From an uncultured Pseudomonadota bacterium (GTDB lineage Bacteria > Pseudomonadota > Gammaproteobacteria > Burkholderiales > Usitatibacteraceae), in contig CALEJW010000144.1 in the NCBI GenBank assembly GCA_937898635.1, positions 1 to 18,313 on the forward strand: a stretch of 18,313 nucleotides of DNA, given 5' to 3'. Positions 1 through 5,834 of the stretch are shown piece after piece. The first letter of the stretch is position 1; each line of letters begins with the position of its first letter. Made by a program: the position numbers and the translations under genes. Under the pieces are notes generated by a model. It ran no database searches. It saw only the letters and a list, made by a program, of their open reading frames with translations, and had not been told where the DNA came from.

Positions 1-467
1 CGGCGTGGAAGCCGGCGACCTTCTCCCACACCGGCGTCGCCCCCGGCACCTGCGCGACCTGCCACAACGGTTCGACGGCGACCGGCAAGAACGCCTCGCA
101 CTTCGTCACGACGCGAAGCTGCGACGCCTGCCACACCACCGCCACCTGGCTCCCGGCGACCGCCTACACGCACCTCTCGCCGTTCTACCGGACGCACGGC
201 TCGCGCATTTCGTGCAAGGGCTGCCACACGAACAACGGCGAGCAGCTCGCCTGGCCCTATCCCGCCTACAAGCCCGACTGCGCGGGCTGCCACGCGAACA
301 AGTTCAAGCCCGACCCGCACACGAAGGTCGCCTCGCCCAAGATCCTCTACACGGTCGCGGAGCTGAAGGATTGCTCGGGCTCCTGCCACGTCTACAAGGA
401 CGCGACGCTCTCCTCGATCAGCAAGCAGCGCTCCGGCGAGCACTCCGCCACCCGGGGGGGCTTCTAG
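1..467 (+). CDS. Multihaem c-type cytochrome, 3' part (5' end outside window)
   Basis: This is the C-terminal 154 residues of a multihaem cytochrome c, read in the frame beginning at base 3 and ending at the TAG at 465-467. Four classical haem-attachment motifs are visible in order: CATCH (from base 51), CDACH, CKGCH and CAGCH. A fifth site near the end is CSGSCH (372-389), which has three residues between the cysteines instead of two. Extra histidines between the motifs (for example in FSHTG and ASHF) could be distal haem ligands. Proteins of this type are exported by Sec and carry electrons in the periplasm or at the cell surface; the signal peptide lies outside the window. The stop codon directly abuts the start of the outer-membrane protein gene, so the two are probably co-transcribed, consistent with a periplasm-to-surface electron path. 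The exact cytochrome family cannot be assigned from this fragment. Confidence 0.85.
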   Translation, partial: AWKPATFSHTGVAPGTCATCHNGSTATGKNASHFVTTRSCDACHTTATWLPATAYTHLSPFYRTHGSRISCKGCHTNNGEQLAWPYPAYKPDCAGCHANKFKPDPHTKVASPKILYTVAELKDCSGSCHVYKDATLSSISKQRSGEHSATRGGF

Positions 468-2663
468 GTGCGGGCCGGGATCCGGGAGGCGCGCGCGCAG
501 CGGCAGCGCCACGCCGCGGGAATGCTCGCGGCGATCGTCTCGGCCGTCGCGGCCTTCCTGCTGCTCGCCGTCGCGAAGTCGGCGCATGCGCAGGTCATCG
601 ACACGATCGAGGTCACGCGCCGGGGCCGGGAGGCGCAGGTCGCGATCCGCTTCGTGACGACGGTGCAGTACCTGCGGCACTCGCCCCCGTCGCGCGGCCG
701 GCTCGTCCAGGTCGAGTTCCAGGTCACGGGCTCCCTCGACAGCCAGATCGGCGGCCGGCTGGTCTCCGAGACGCGCATCGTCCCGGGAAGCGACCTCGCG
801 CCGCCCTTCGAGGTCCGCTACGTCGCCGCGCGCCGCGCGCTGACCGTGGAATTCCAGCGCGAGGTGTCGTGGCGCGTGAGCGGCGGCGGAGACGGCCGCT
901 CGATCCTCGTCCACCTGCCGCTGGCCGCGCCGCCCGCGAAGCCGCCCGCGGCCCCGGCGAAGGCCCCGCCTCCGGCCGCGGCGAAGCCTGCCGCGCCGGC
1001 CACGCCATCGCCCGCGACGCCCTCGGTCTCCCCGGAGATCGAGCGCGACGGCGCCGCCCTCGTGGCCCGGTCGCGGGAGGCGCTCCAGGCCGGGCGCGCC
1101 ACGGAGGCGATCGAGCTCCTCAACCGCGCCCTGAACCTGCCGCCGGGCGAGTTCTCGCGCGAGGCGCAGGAGCTCATCGGCCGGGCGCGCGAGGCGAACG
1201 GGGAACCGGCGAAGGCGAAGGCGGAGTACGAGCTCTATCTCAAGCTCCACACCGACGCCGCGGGCGTCGCCCGCGTGAAGGAGCGCCTGGCGAAGCTCGC
1301 CGAGGCGCGCGCCGCGCCTGTCGCGGCGCGCGAGGCGAAGACGGAGAAGAGCGCCTACGGGAGCCTGTCCACCACCTACTACCGCGGCGCGACCAAGTAC
1401 GACGCGACGCTCCAGCCGCCGCAGCCCGGGCTGCAGCCCGACCAGGTCACGCTCACCTCGACCGACCAATCCTCCTTCGTGACCAACGTCGACGTGACGG
1501 GCCGCTACCAGGCCGGGCCCTGGGATTCGCGGCTCGTCTTCCGCGACACCTGGACCGCCTCGCTCCTCGCGGGAGACCGCAACGACAACCGGCTCGCCGC
1601 CGCCTACTACGAGGTGAACCGCAAGGACCGCGACTTCGGCCTGCGCCTGGGCCGCCAGTCCGCCACGGGCGGCGGGGTGCTGGGGCGCTTCGACGGGGCC
1701 TCGGCGCGCCTGGGGCTGCGCCCCGGCATCCGCCTCAACGCGGTCGGGGGCCGCACCGTCGAGTACTACGCCGCGCCGCGCCGCGCTCTCTTCGGCGGGA
1801 GCATCGACTTCGGGCCCTGGGACAACGGGCTCACCACGAGCCTCTACGCGATCGAGCAGCGGCTCGACGGCGTGGTGGACCGCCGCGCGGTGGGCACCGA
1901 GATGCGCTACTTCGACCCGCGGCGCAACGCCTTCCTCCTCTTCGACTACGACGTGCGCTTCCGCGAGGTGAACATCGCCATGCTGCAGGCGAACTGGCTC
2001 ACCGCCGCGGGCTCGAACCTCGCGCTGCTCTACGACCGCCGCCGCGCGCCGCCGCTGCAGGTCTCCAACGTGAGCGGGGCCTTCGCGGGGGCGCCGTTGC
2101 GCGACCTCCTCGGCGCCGGCGCCTCCTACGACGAGCTCCTCGGCCAGGCGAAGGCGGTGACGCCGCTCTCGGAGCTCGTGTCGCTGGGGTTCACCCACCC
2201 GGTCACGCCGCGCTGGCAGCTCGGCGCCGACGTGAAGCGCTCGCGGGTCGGCGCCACCGGGGCCGTGGGGCAGCTCGGCGCGGCGCCCGACAGCGGCGCG
2301 TTGTGGATATATACGGTGCAGGGCATCGGCACCGGCATCGCCAACGCGAACGACGTGCTGGTGGCGAGCGCCTCCCTCAACCGCGGCCGCCAGTTCGACG
2401 GCTTCACGGGTTCTCTCGCCTACGTGCGCGTGATCGACCGCTGGCGGCTGGAGGCGGGCCTTCGCTACTACGACCAGACGGACCTGAACGACGTCCAGCT
2501 GCGCCGCTGGACCCCCAATGCCCGGGTGGGCTACCGCTGGCGCGACACCGTCACCTTCGAGGGCGAGGCCGGCGCGGAATTCACCCGGACCGAGGGGCCG
2601 CTGCAGAGCGAGGACACGCGCCGCCACTACTTCAACGTCGGCGTGCGCTGGGACTTCTACTGA
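468..2663 (+). CDS. Outer-membrane beta-barrel protein with AMIN-like and TPR regions
   Basis: A 731-residue exported protein. The GTG at 468 follows the upstream stop with no gap and has a G-run as ribosome site. An ATG at 522 is an alternative start. From it the protein begins directly with a signal peptide (MLAAIVSAVAAFLLLAVAKSAHA). About residues 42-152 resemble an AMIN-like beta domain, 155-190 are a Pro/Ala linker, 193-282 contain TPR-like helices (SREALQAGRATEAIELLNRA and a second unit), and about 295-731 are alternating amphipathic strands rich in Tyr, Arg and Asp, typical of a barrel. The chain ends in WDFY, matching the terminal aromatic signal recognised by the BAM complex. Its position behind a multihaem cytochrome suggests a porin partner in electron transfer, but a role in polysaccharide or other export is also possible. 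The barrel prediction is strong; the function is inference. Confidence 0.75.
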   Translation: MRAGIREARAQRQRHAAGMLAAIVSAVAAFLLLAVAKSAHAQVIDTIEVTRRGREAQVAIRFVTTVQYLRHSPPSRGRLVQVEFQVTGSLDSQIGGRLVSETRIVPGSDLAPPFEVRYVAARRALTVEFQREVSWRVSGGGDGRSILVHLPLAAPPAKPPAAPAKAPPPAAAKPAAPATPSPATPSVSPEIERDGAALVARSREALQAGRATEAIELLNRALNLPPGEFSREAQELIGRAREANGEPAKAKAEYELYLKLHTDAAGVARVKERLAKLAEARAAPVAAREAKTEKSAYGSLSTTYYRGATKYDATLQPPQPGLQPDQVTLTSTDQSSFVTNVDVTGRYQAGPWDSRLVFRDTWTASLLAGDRNDNRLAAAYYEVNRKDRDFGLRLGRQSATGGGVLGRFDGASARLGLRPGIRLNAVGGRTVEYYAAPRRALFGGSIDFGPWDNGLTTSLYAIEQRLDGVVDRRAVGTEMRYFDPRRNAFLLFDYDVRFREVNIAMLQANWLTAAGSNLALLYDRRRAPPLQVSNVSGAFAGAPLRDLLGAGASYDELLGQAKAVTPLSELVSLGFTHPVTPRWQLGADVKRSRVGATGAVGQLGAAPDSGALWIYTVQGIGTGIANANDVLVASASLNRGRQFDGFTGSLAYVRVIDRWRLEAGLRYYDQTDLNDVQLRRWTPNARVGYRWRDTVTFEGEAGAEFTRTEGPLQSEDTRRHYFNVGVRWDFY

Positions 2664-2676
2664 CCCGCGGGCGGCC

Positions 2677-2693
2677 GGGCGGTCCGCCCGCCG
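2677..2693. terminator. GC-rich dyad after the outer-membrane protein gene
   Basis: The segment just downstream of the stop contains GGGCG-GTC-CGCCC with an extra flanking C-G pair, inside a run of G/C blocks. There is no T-tract, so it may be a weak or factor-dependent terminator, or only a 3'-end stabilising hairpin. Confidence 0.3.
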
Positions 2694-2716
2694 GCCCGCC
2701 CCACCCGGGCCCGGCG

Positions 2717-2785
2717 GCGTTTCGCCCCCACATTTCCGCATTTCGTCGCTTTCCGCTTCAACCGCCCTTTCCGCCTCCTTAATCT
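2717..2785 (+). promoter_or_regulatory. Promoter A with LytTR-type direct-repeat operator
   Basis: Two 10-bp direct repeats, GCGTTTCGCC (2717-2726) and GCATTTCGTC (2738-2747), have a 21-bp period. A -10-like TAATCT (2780-2785) begins 33 bp after the second repeat ends. A poor -35 (TTCAAC, 2757-2762) fits an activator-dependent promoter. LytTR regulators such as AlgR and ComE are known to bind direct repeats two helical turns apart, and the repeat resembles the AlgR half-site CCGTTCGTC. The same arrangement recurs at 5560-5628 and, weaker, at 3380-3449. It drives the small membrane protein genes at 2837 and 3131. Confidence 0.55.
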
Positions 2786-2836
2786 GCGGCCATGTCGAAG
2801 CGCCCGCCGGGCGCCGAGCCGCGAAGGAGAGCAGCC

Positions 2837-3121
2837 ATGAGCAAACTCGAGAAGCTGGACCTGATGGGCGTCGCCTCGCTCGCCGTCGTCGTCGCCGCGG
2901 TGCTCGCGGCGTGGATGGTGACCACGAGCGGTCTCGAGTCGCCGGCGCGCAGCGCCGCCCGCGATGGCGCCGTGACCCTGACCGAGGACGGGCGGATGAA
3001 GCTCGTCGTGACGGCCGAGGCGGATGTGCCCGCGGCGGCGAGCACGCGGCGCACCGCCTCCGCGCGTCCCGCCGGCGGCCCCTCGCTGGAAGTCGCGCTG
3101 CCCTTCGTGTTCCGCCCGTAG
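2837..3121 (+). CDS. Small single-pass membrane protein (94 aa)
   Basis: A hypothetical 94-residue protein with no family I recognise. The ATG at 2837 is chosen because a strong ribosome site, AAGGAG (2824-2829), lies seven bases upstream; an in-frame ATG at 2792 would add 15 residues but has no such site and sits next to the -10 element. Residues 9-29 (LMGVASLAVVVAAVLAAWMV) form one membrane helix preceded by a short charged start, so the roughly 65-residue tail probably lies in the periplasm. The tail is Ala/Arg/Thr-rich and ends in a hydrophobic LEVALPFVFRP. It is the first gene behind promoter A, followed nine bases later by a 42-residue membrane protein, so the two likely form one transcript. 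An accessory or signal for the neighbouring LytS kinase is an inference from context only. Confidence 0.7.
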   Translation: MSKLEKLDLMGVASLAVVVAAVLAAWMVTTSGLESPARSAARDGAVTLTEDGRMKLVVTAEADVPAAASTRRTASARPAGGPSLEVALPFVFRP

Positions 3122-3130
3122 GCCGGAACC

Positions 3131-3259
3131 ATGAACGCCGCCGTCCGGATCCGCGACCCGCACGCCCTCGGCGTCTCGACGGCGGTGACGGTCATCGTGG
3201 CGGGTTGGTTCGCGCTCACCTTCGCCATTGCGCTCGGGGGACTCTTCCTCGGCGCCTGA
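3131..3259 (+). CDS. Very small single-pass membrane protein (42 aa)
   Basis: An ATG at 3131 opens a 42-codon ORF ending at TGA 3257-3259. The product starts MNAAVRIRDPHALG and then has one hydrophobic helix of about 25 residues (VTVIVAGWFALTFAIALGGL), ending almost at once. The basic N-terminus suggests a cytoplasmic start. It lies nine bases after the 94-residue membrane protein gene and just before a good intrinsic terminator, so it is the last gene of that short transcript. The ribosome site is weak (GGCCGGAA), which fits translational coupling. No family is recognised. Its reality is supported by position between a stop codon and a terminator and by the clear membrane-helix composition. 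Confidence 0.55.
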   Translation: MNAAVRIRDPHALGVSTAVTVIVAGWFALTFAIALGGLFLGA

Positions 3260-3285
3260 GTTCTGGGTTGTGTCCGCTCCCCCTG

Positions 3286-3314
3286 CCCGCCCGGCTCCGG
3301 CGGGTTCTTTTTTT
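3286..3314 (+). terminator. Intrinsic terminator after small membrane genes
   Basis: A CCCGCC / GGCGGG stem with a seven-base loop (3286-3304) is followed by TTCTTTTTTT. This is the clearest Rho-independent terminator in the window and separates the 2837-3259 transcript from the kinase transcript. Confidence 0.85.
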
Positions 3315-3379
3315 GCGGCCCTGCCCCCTTGCGGGATGTTCCCGATGTTTCCCGAATGTGACGCCCGTCGCCGGGTGGC

Positions 3380-3449
3380 GCGCCCCGATGCCCCGCCGGC
3401 GCGTTTCGTCGCAGTTCGATGGCATCGGCCACCACCCCCCGCGTAAGCT
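3380..3449 (+). promoter_or_regulatory. Promoter C with LytTR-like operator ahead of the first kinase
   Basis: GCGTTTCGTCGC (3401-3412) matches 11 of 12 bases of the second repeat of promoter A. A degenerate copy, GCGCCCCGAT (3380-3389), lies 21 bp upstream. A -10-like TAAGCT (3444-3449) starts 33 bp beyond the strong repeat, against 32 bp in the other two promoters. Transcription would begin near 3456, just ahead of the 55-residue ORF and the kinase gene, which suggests autoregulation. Less certain than promoters A and B because one repeat is poor. Confidence 0.4.
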
Positions 3450-3472
3450 CCGCCCATTGATCGAGAAATGCC

Positions 3473-3640
3473 ATGAACCGACCCGCGAAACCCCTCTACG
3501 TGCCCTGGCGGGCGCGCCTGCGCCCGACGCCGCCGCGCCAGCCCGCCGCGGCGAGGCCCGCCACGCCGCCCCCCGCCGCCCGCCCGGGGATCGCCACGCG
3601 CTGGAAACCCCGGGACCGGGTCCGCGCCGCCGGCGCCTGA
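3473..3640 (+). CDS. Possible small basic Pro/Arg-rich protein (55 aa)
   Basis: An ATG at 3473 opens a 55-codon ORF ending at TGA 3638-3640. The product begins MNRPAKPLYVPWRARLRPTP and is rich in Pro, Arg and Ala, with no membrane helix and no recognised domain. It would lie about 17 bases from the inferred start of transcription of promoter C and 34 bases ahead of the kinase start, so it could be a leader ORF. The ribosome site is poor, and low-complexity ORFs arise by chance in DNA this GC-rich, so it may not be a real gene. Confidence 0.35.
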   Translation: MNRPAKPLYVPWRARLRPTPPRQPAAARPATPPPAARPGIATRWKPRDRVRAAGA

Positions 3641-3646
3641 TACCCT
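3638..3646 (+). promoter_or_regulatory. Possible extended -10 promoter for the first kinase gene
   Basis: TGATACCCT fits an extended -10 element (TGn followed by TACCCT) and overlaps the stop of the 55-residue ORF, about 30 bases ahead of the kinase GTG start, which has no clear ribosome site. It could provide a second, internal start of transcription. Confidence 0.3.
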
Positions 3647-3674
3647 GCCGGCATTCCCGACGCCCGACCCGCCC

Positions 3675-4751
3675 GTGAACCGCCTCGCGCCCCTCTTCGA
3701 AGGCCTCACCCTCAAGCGGGTGCTGGCGGTCACCCTGCTGTGCGTCTTCGTGGCCTCGGTCACGGTCTGGTTCTTCCGCAACACCTGGCTCGACCTGCTG
3801 GTGAGCGCGCTGTGCGTGGGCTACACCTCGATGGTGCTGTTCACCGTGGCGACCAACCTGCCGCAGCGGCGGGCGCCGCCGTGGGTGGCGCAGGTGGCCT
3901 CCATCATCCTCGGCTCCTTCCTGGGCACGATGCTCGCGGGCCTCGTGAAGGGCCGCGACGTCTCGACGATGTTCAGCGAGCGCTTCTTCGGCGTGCTGAT
4001 CACGATGAGCCTCGGCGTGGGCTTCGGCTGCTGGGCGGTGTGGATCTACTACAACCGCCAGCGCGAGGCGCGCCAGGCGGCCGAGCTCGCCCGCGCCCTG
4101 GCCGAGCGCACGCAGCTCGAGAAGAACGTGCTCCAGGCCCGCCTCGCGCTCATGCAGGCGCAGGTCGAGCCGCACTTCCTCTTCAACACCCTCGCCAACG
4201 TCCAGCACCTGGTGGAGACCGACCCGGCCTCGGCCTCGCGGATGCTCGAGAGCCTCATCCAGTACCTGCGCGCGGCGCTGCCGCAGATGCGCGAGGACGC
4301 GACCACCATCGGGCGCGAGGTGGACATGGCGCGCGCCTTCCTCGACATCCACCGCATGCGCATGGGCTCCCGGCTCGCCTACGAGGTGGAGGTGCCCGAG
4401 GCGCTCCGTTGCCGGCCCTTCCCGCCGATGATGCTGATCTCGCTCGTCGAGAACGCGATCAAGCACGGCGTGGACCCCTGCTGCGAGTGCGGCACGGTGA
4501 GCATCCGCGCCACGGAGGAGGGCGGGCGGCTGCGCCTTTCCGTGACCGACACGGGCGAGGGCATCTCGCCGCGCAAGGGCACCGGGGTCGGCCTCGCCAA
4601 CATCCGCGAGCGGCTGAAGACCCTCTACGGGCCGGGCGCGCGCCTGGTGATCGAGGAGAACCGGCCGCGCGGCGTGGTGGCCGCCATCGAGGTGGACTCG
4701 GCCCCGCCGGCGCCGGCGCCCGTTGCCTCCCGCAGCGCGGCGGCGGCATGA
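3675..4751 (+). CDS. LytS/AlgZ-type membrane sensor histidine kinase (pair 1)
   Basis: A 358-residue sensor kinase of the LytS/YpdA/AlgZ class. Four membrane helices lie at about residues 14-34, 39-60, 71-91 and 105-126, with only short loops, so the signal is probably sensed in or near the membrane. A short coiled coil (127-165) leads to the His_kinase domain with phospho-acceptor His167 in VEPHFLFNTLANVQ. The ATPase part has the N-box SLVENAIKHG (Asn260), DTGEG (292-296) and GTGVGLANIRERL (302-314). It should phosphorylate the response regulator encoded immediately downstream: its TGA stop (4749-4751) is seven bases before that start codon. An unusual Cys cluster, CCEC (269-272), follows the N-box and is absent from the second kinase. 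GTG is the start; no better in-frame start with a ribosome site was seen. Confidence 0.9.
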   Translation: MNRLAPLFEGLTLKRVLAVTLLCVFVASVTVWFFRNTWLDLLVSALCVGYTSMVLFTVATNLPQRRAPPWVAQVASIILGSFLGTMLAGLVKGRDVSTMFSERFFGVLITMSLGVGFGCWAVWIYYNRQREARQAAELARALAERTQLEKNVLQARLALMQAQVEPHFLFNTLANVQHLVETDPASASRMLESLIQYLRAALPQMREDATTIGREVDMARAFLDIHRMRMGSRLAYEVEVPEALRCRPFPPMMLISLVENAIKHGVDPCCECGTVSIRATEEGGRLRLSVTDTGEGISPRKGTGVGLANIRERLKTLYGPGARLVIEENRPRGVVAAIEVDSAPPAPAPVASRSAAAA

Positions 4752-4761
4752 TGGCGCGATG
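4747..4761 (+). promoter_or_regulatory. -10-like element overlapping the kinase stop, six bases before the regulator start
   Basis: CATGAT (4747-4752) overlaps the kinase TGA and is followed by six bases and the ATG at 4759. The second kinase/regulator junction has TAGAAT at exactly the same distance. A transcript starting here would be leaderless. This copy matches the -10 consensus at only four of six bases. Confidence 0.25.
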
Positions 4762-5517
4762 GCCACCCTCCCCACCGCGGTCATCGCGGACGACGAGCCC
4801 CTCCTTCGCGCCCAGCTGCGCTCGCGGCTCGCGAGGCTCTGGCCGGAGCTCGCGATCGTGCACGAGATGGAGAACGGCCGCGGCATCGAGGAGGTGATCG
4901 CCGAGCACGCCCCGGGGCTCTTCTTCCTCGACATCCACATGCCCGGCGTGAACGGGCTGGAGGCGGCGCGGACCGTCGGCAAGCGCGCCCACGTGGTCTT
5001 CGTCACCGCCTTCGACCAGTACGCCGTCGAGGCCTTCGAGCAGGGCGCGATCGACTACGTCCTCAAGCCCTTCAACGAGGAGCGGCTCGCGAACACGGTG
5101 GACCGGCTGAAGGAGCGCCTCGCCGGCACGCCGCCGCCCGTGGATGACCTCGTGGATCGCCTGGCCGAGCGCCTCGCCCCGCGCGCCTCGGAGCACCTGC
5201 GCTGGATCAAGGCGAGCGTGGGGCAGAGCGTGCGCCTCATCCCCGTGGAGGAGGTGCTCTTCTTCCAGTCCGACGAGAAGTACACGCGCGTGGTGACCGC
5301 GGAAACCGAGGCCCTCATCCGCAAGCCCATCAAGGAGCTCCTCGAGGAGCTCGACCCGGAGAAGTTCTGGCAGGTGCACCGCGCCACGATCGTGAACGCC
5401 GAGGCCATCGCCAGCGTGCGCCGCGGCCTCAAGGACCAGGCCGAGATCGCCCTCAAGGGCCACCGCGAGACCGTGCTCGTGTCCCGGAACTTCACCCACC
5501 TTTTCAAGCAGATGTAG
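4759..5517 (+). CDS. LytTR-family response regulator (pair 1)
   Basis: A 252-residue DNA-binding response regulator of the AlgR/LytR class. The receiver domain (about 1-120) has the acidic pair Asp11-Asp12, phospho-acceptor Asp58 in FFLDIHMPG, Thr83 and Lys103 (VLKPF). The LytTR domain (about 145-250) begins LRWIKASVGQ and contains the typical FFQSDEKYTRVVT and FWQVHRATIVN segments. The ATG at 4759 is chosen because the protein then starts directly at the receiver fold; upstream in-frame codons lie inside the kinase gene. It is a close paralogue of the regulator at 7989 (both end HLFKQM and share long identical stretches in the LytTR domain). LytTR domains bind pairs of direct repeats, and such repeats are present at three promoters in this window, so these are its likely targets. 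Confidence 0.92.
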   Translation: MATLPTAVIADDEPLLRAQLRSRLARLWPELAIVHEMENGRGIEEVIAEHAPGLFFLDIHMPGVNGLEAARTVGKRAHVVFVTAFDQYAVEAFEQGAIDYVLKPFNEERLANTVDRLKERLAGTPPPVDDLVDRLAERLAPRASEHLRWIKASVGQSVRLIPVEEVLFFQSDEKYTRVVTAETEALIRKPIKELLEELDPEKFWQVHRATIVNAEAIASVRRGLKDQAEIALKGHRETVLVSRNFTHLFKQM

Positions 5518-5520
5518 CCC

Positions 5521-5542
5521 GGCGGGGGCCCGGCGGCCCGCC
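5521..5542 (+). terminator. Hairpin after the first response regulator gene
   Basis: GGCGGG (5521-5526) and CCCGCC (5537-5542) form a six-pair stem with a ten-base loop four bases after the stop codon. No T-tract follows, so termination is uncertain. Confidence 0.35.
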
Positions 5543-5559
5543 AGCCGTCCGCCCGGGCG

Positions 5560-5628
5560 GCATTTCGCCCCCCGATTCCTGCATTGCGCCGCTTCGCCCT
5601 CGCTCCCGGGCCCGGCGCGCCCTACCTT
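5560..5628 (+). promoter_or_regulatory. Promoter B with LytTR-type direct-repeat operator
   Basis: Direct repeats GCATTTCGCC (5560-5569) and GCATTGCGCC (5581-5590) have the same 21-bp period as in promoter A, and the 36-bp block matches that promoter at 29 positions. The -10-like TACCTT (5623-5628) starts 33 bp after the second repeat, exactly as in promoter A. A 12-bp palindrome, CCGCCCGGGCGG, abuts the first repeat. It drives the 36-residue membrane protein gene and perhaps the second kinase. Confidence 0.55.
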
Positions 5629-5674
5629 GGTGCCATCGAGGCCCTTGACGGGCCCATCCCCAGGGAGCCGGACC

Positions 5675-5785
5675 ATGTCGCTCATCCAGTCGCTCGGGCC
5701 TTCGCTCACGACGATCCTCGCCTTCTTCGGCGTGCTGGCACTCTCCGCGGTCATCGCCGCGGTGGCCGTGCTCGAGGACTACTGA
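5675..5785 (+). CDS. Very small single-pass membrane protein (36 aa)
   Basis: An ATG at 5675, seven bases after a good ribosome site (AGGGAG, 5662-5667), opens a 36-codon ORF ending at TGA 5783-5785. The product is almost only one membrane helix (ILAFFGVLALSAVIAAVAVL, about residues 14-33) with a short N-terminus (MSLIQSLGPSLTT) and an acidic tail EDY. It lies behind promoter B and 49 bases ahead of the second LytS kinase gene. Small single-helix proteins often act by binding larger membrane proteins, so a modulator of the adjacent kinase is a reasonable guess, but no homologue is recognised. The ribosome site, the promoter context and the helix composition all support a real gene. Confidence 0.65.
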   Translation: MSLIQSLGPSLTTILAFFGVLALSAVIAAVAVLEDY

Positions 5786-5788
5786 CCC

Positions 5789-5824
5789 CGGCGGGCCTTC
5801 CGGGTATCGTCCGGGGGCCCGCCG
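5789..5824 (+). promoter_or_regulatory. Inverted repeat between small gene and second kinase
   Basis: CGGCGGGCC (5789-5797) and GGCCCGCCG (5816-5824) form a perfect nine-base inverted repeat just after the small-gene stop and eleven bases ahead of the kinase ATG. The loop holds a -10-like TATCGT. It may attenuate read-through or uncouple kinase expression from the 36-residue protein. No T-tract is present. Confidence 0.35.
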
Positions 5825-5834
5825 TCCACCGCCC

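Noticed and set aside
5..2782. A 925-codon plus-strand open frame across the cytochrome and barrel genes
   Set aside because: It is rich in Arg, Pro and Gly with no domains. The overlapping frames carry CXXCH motifs, a signal peptide and barrel strands.
3216..5006. A long minus-strand frame over the first kinase
   Set aside because: Composition dominated by His, Arg, Glu and Gly and no recognisable domain; a shadow of the kinase gene.
5549..5560. 12-bp palindrome CCGCCCGGGCGG as a separate operator
   Set aside because: Pure G/C palindromes of this length are common in such DNA and it is not present at promoter A, whereas the direct repeats are.
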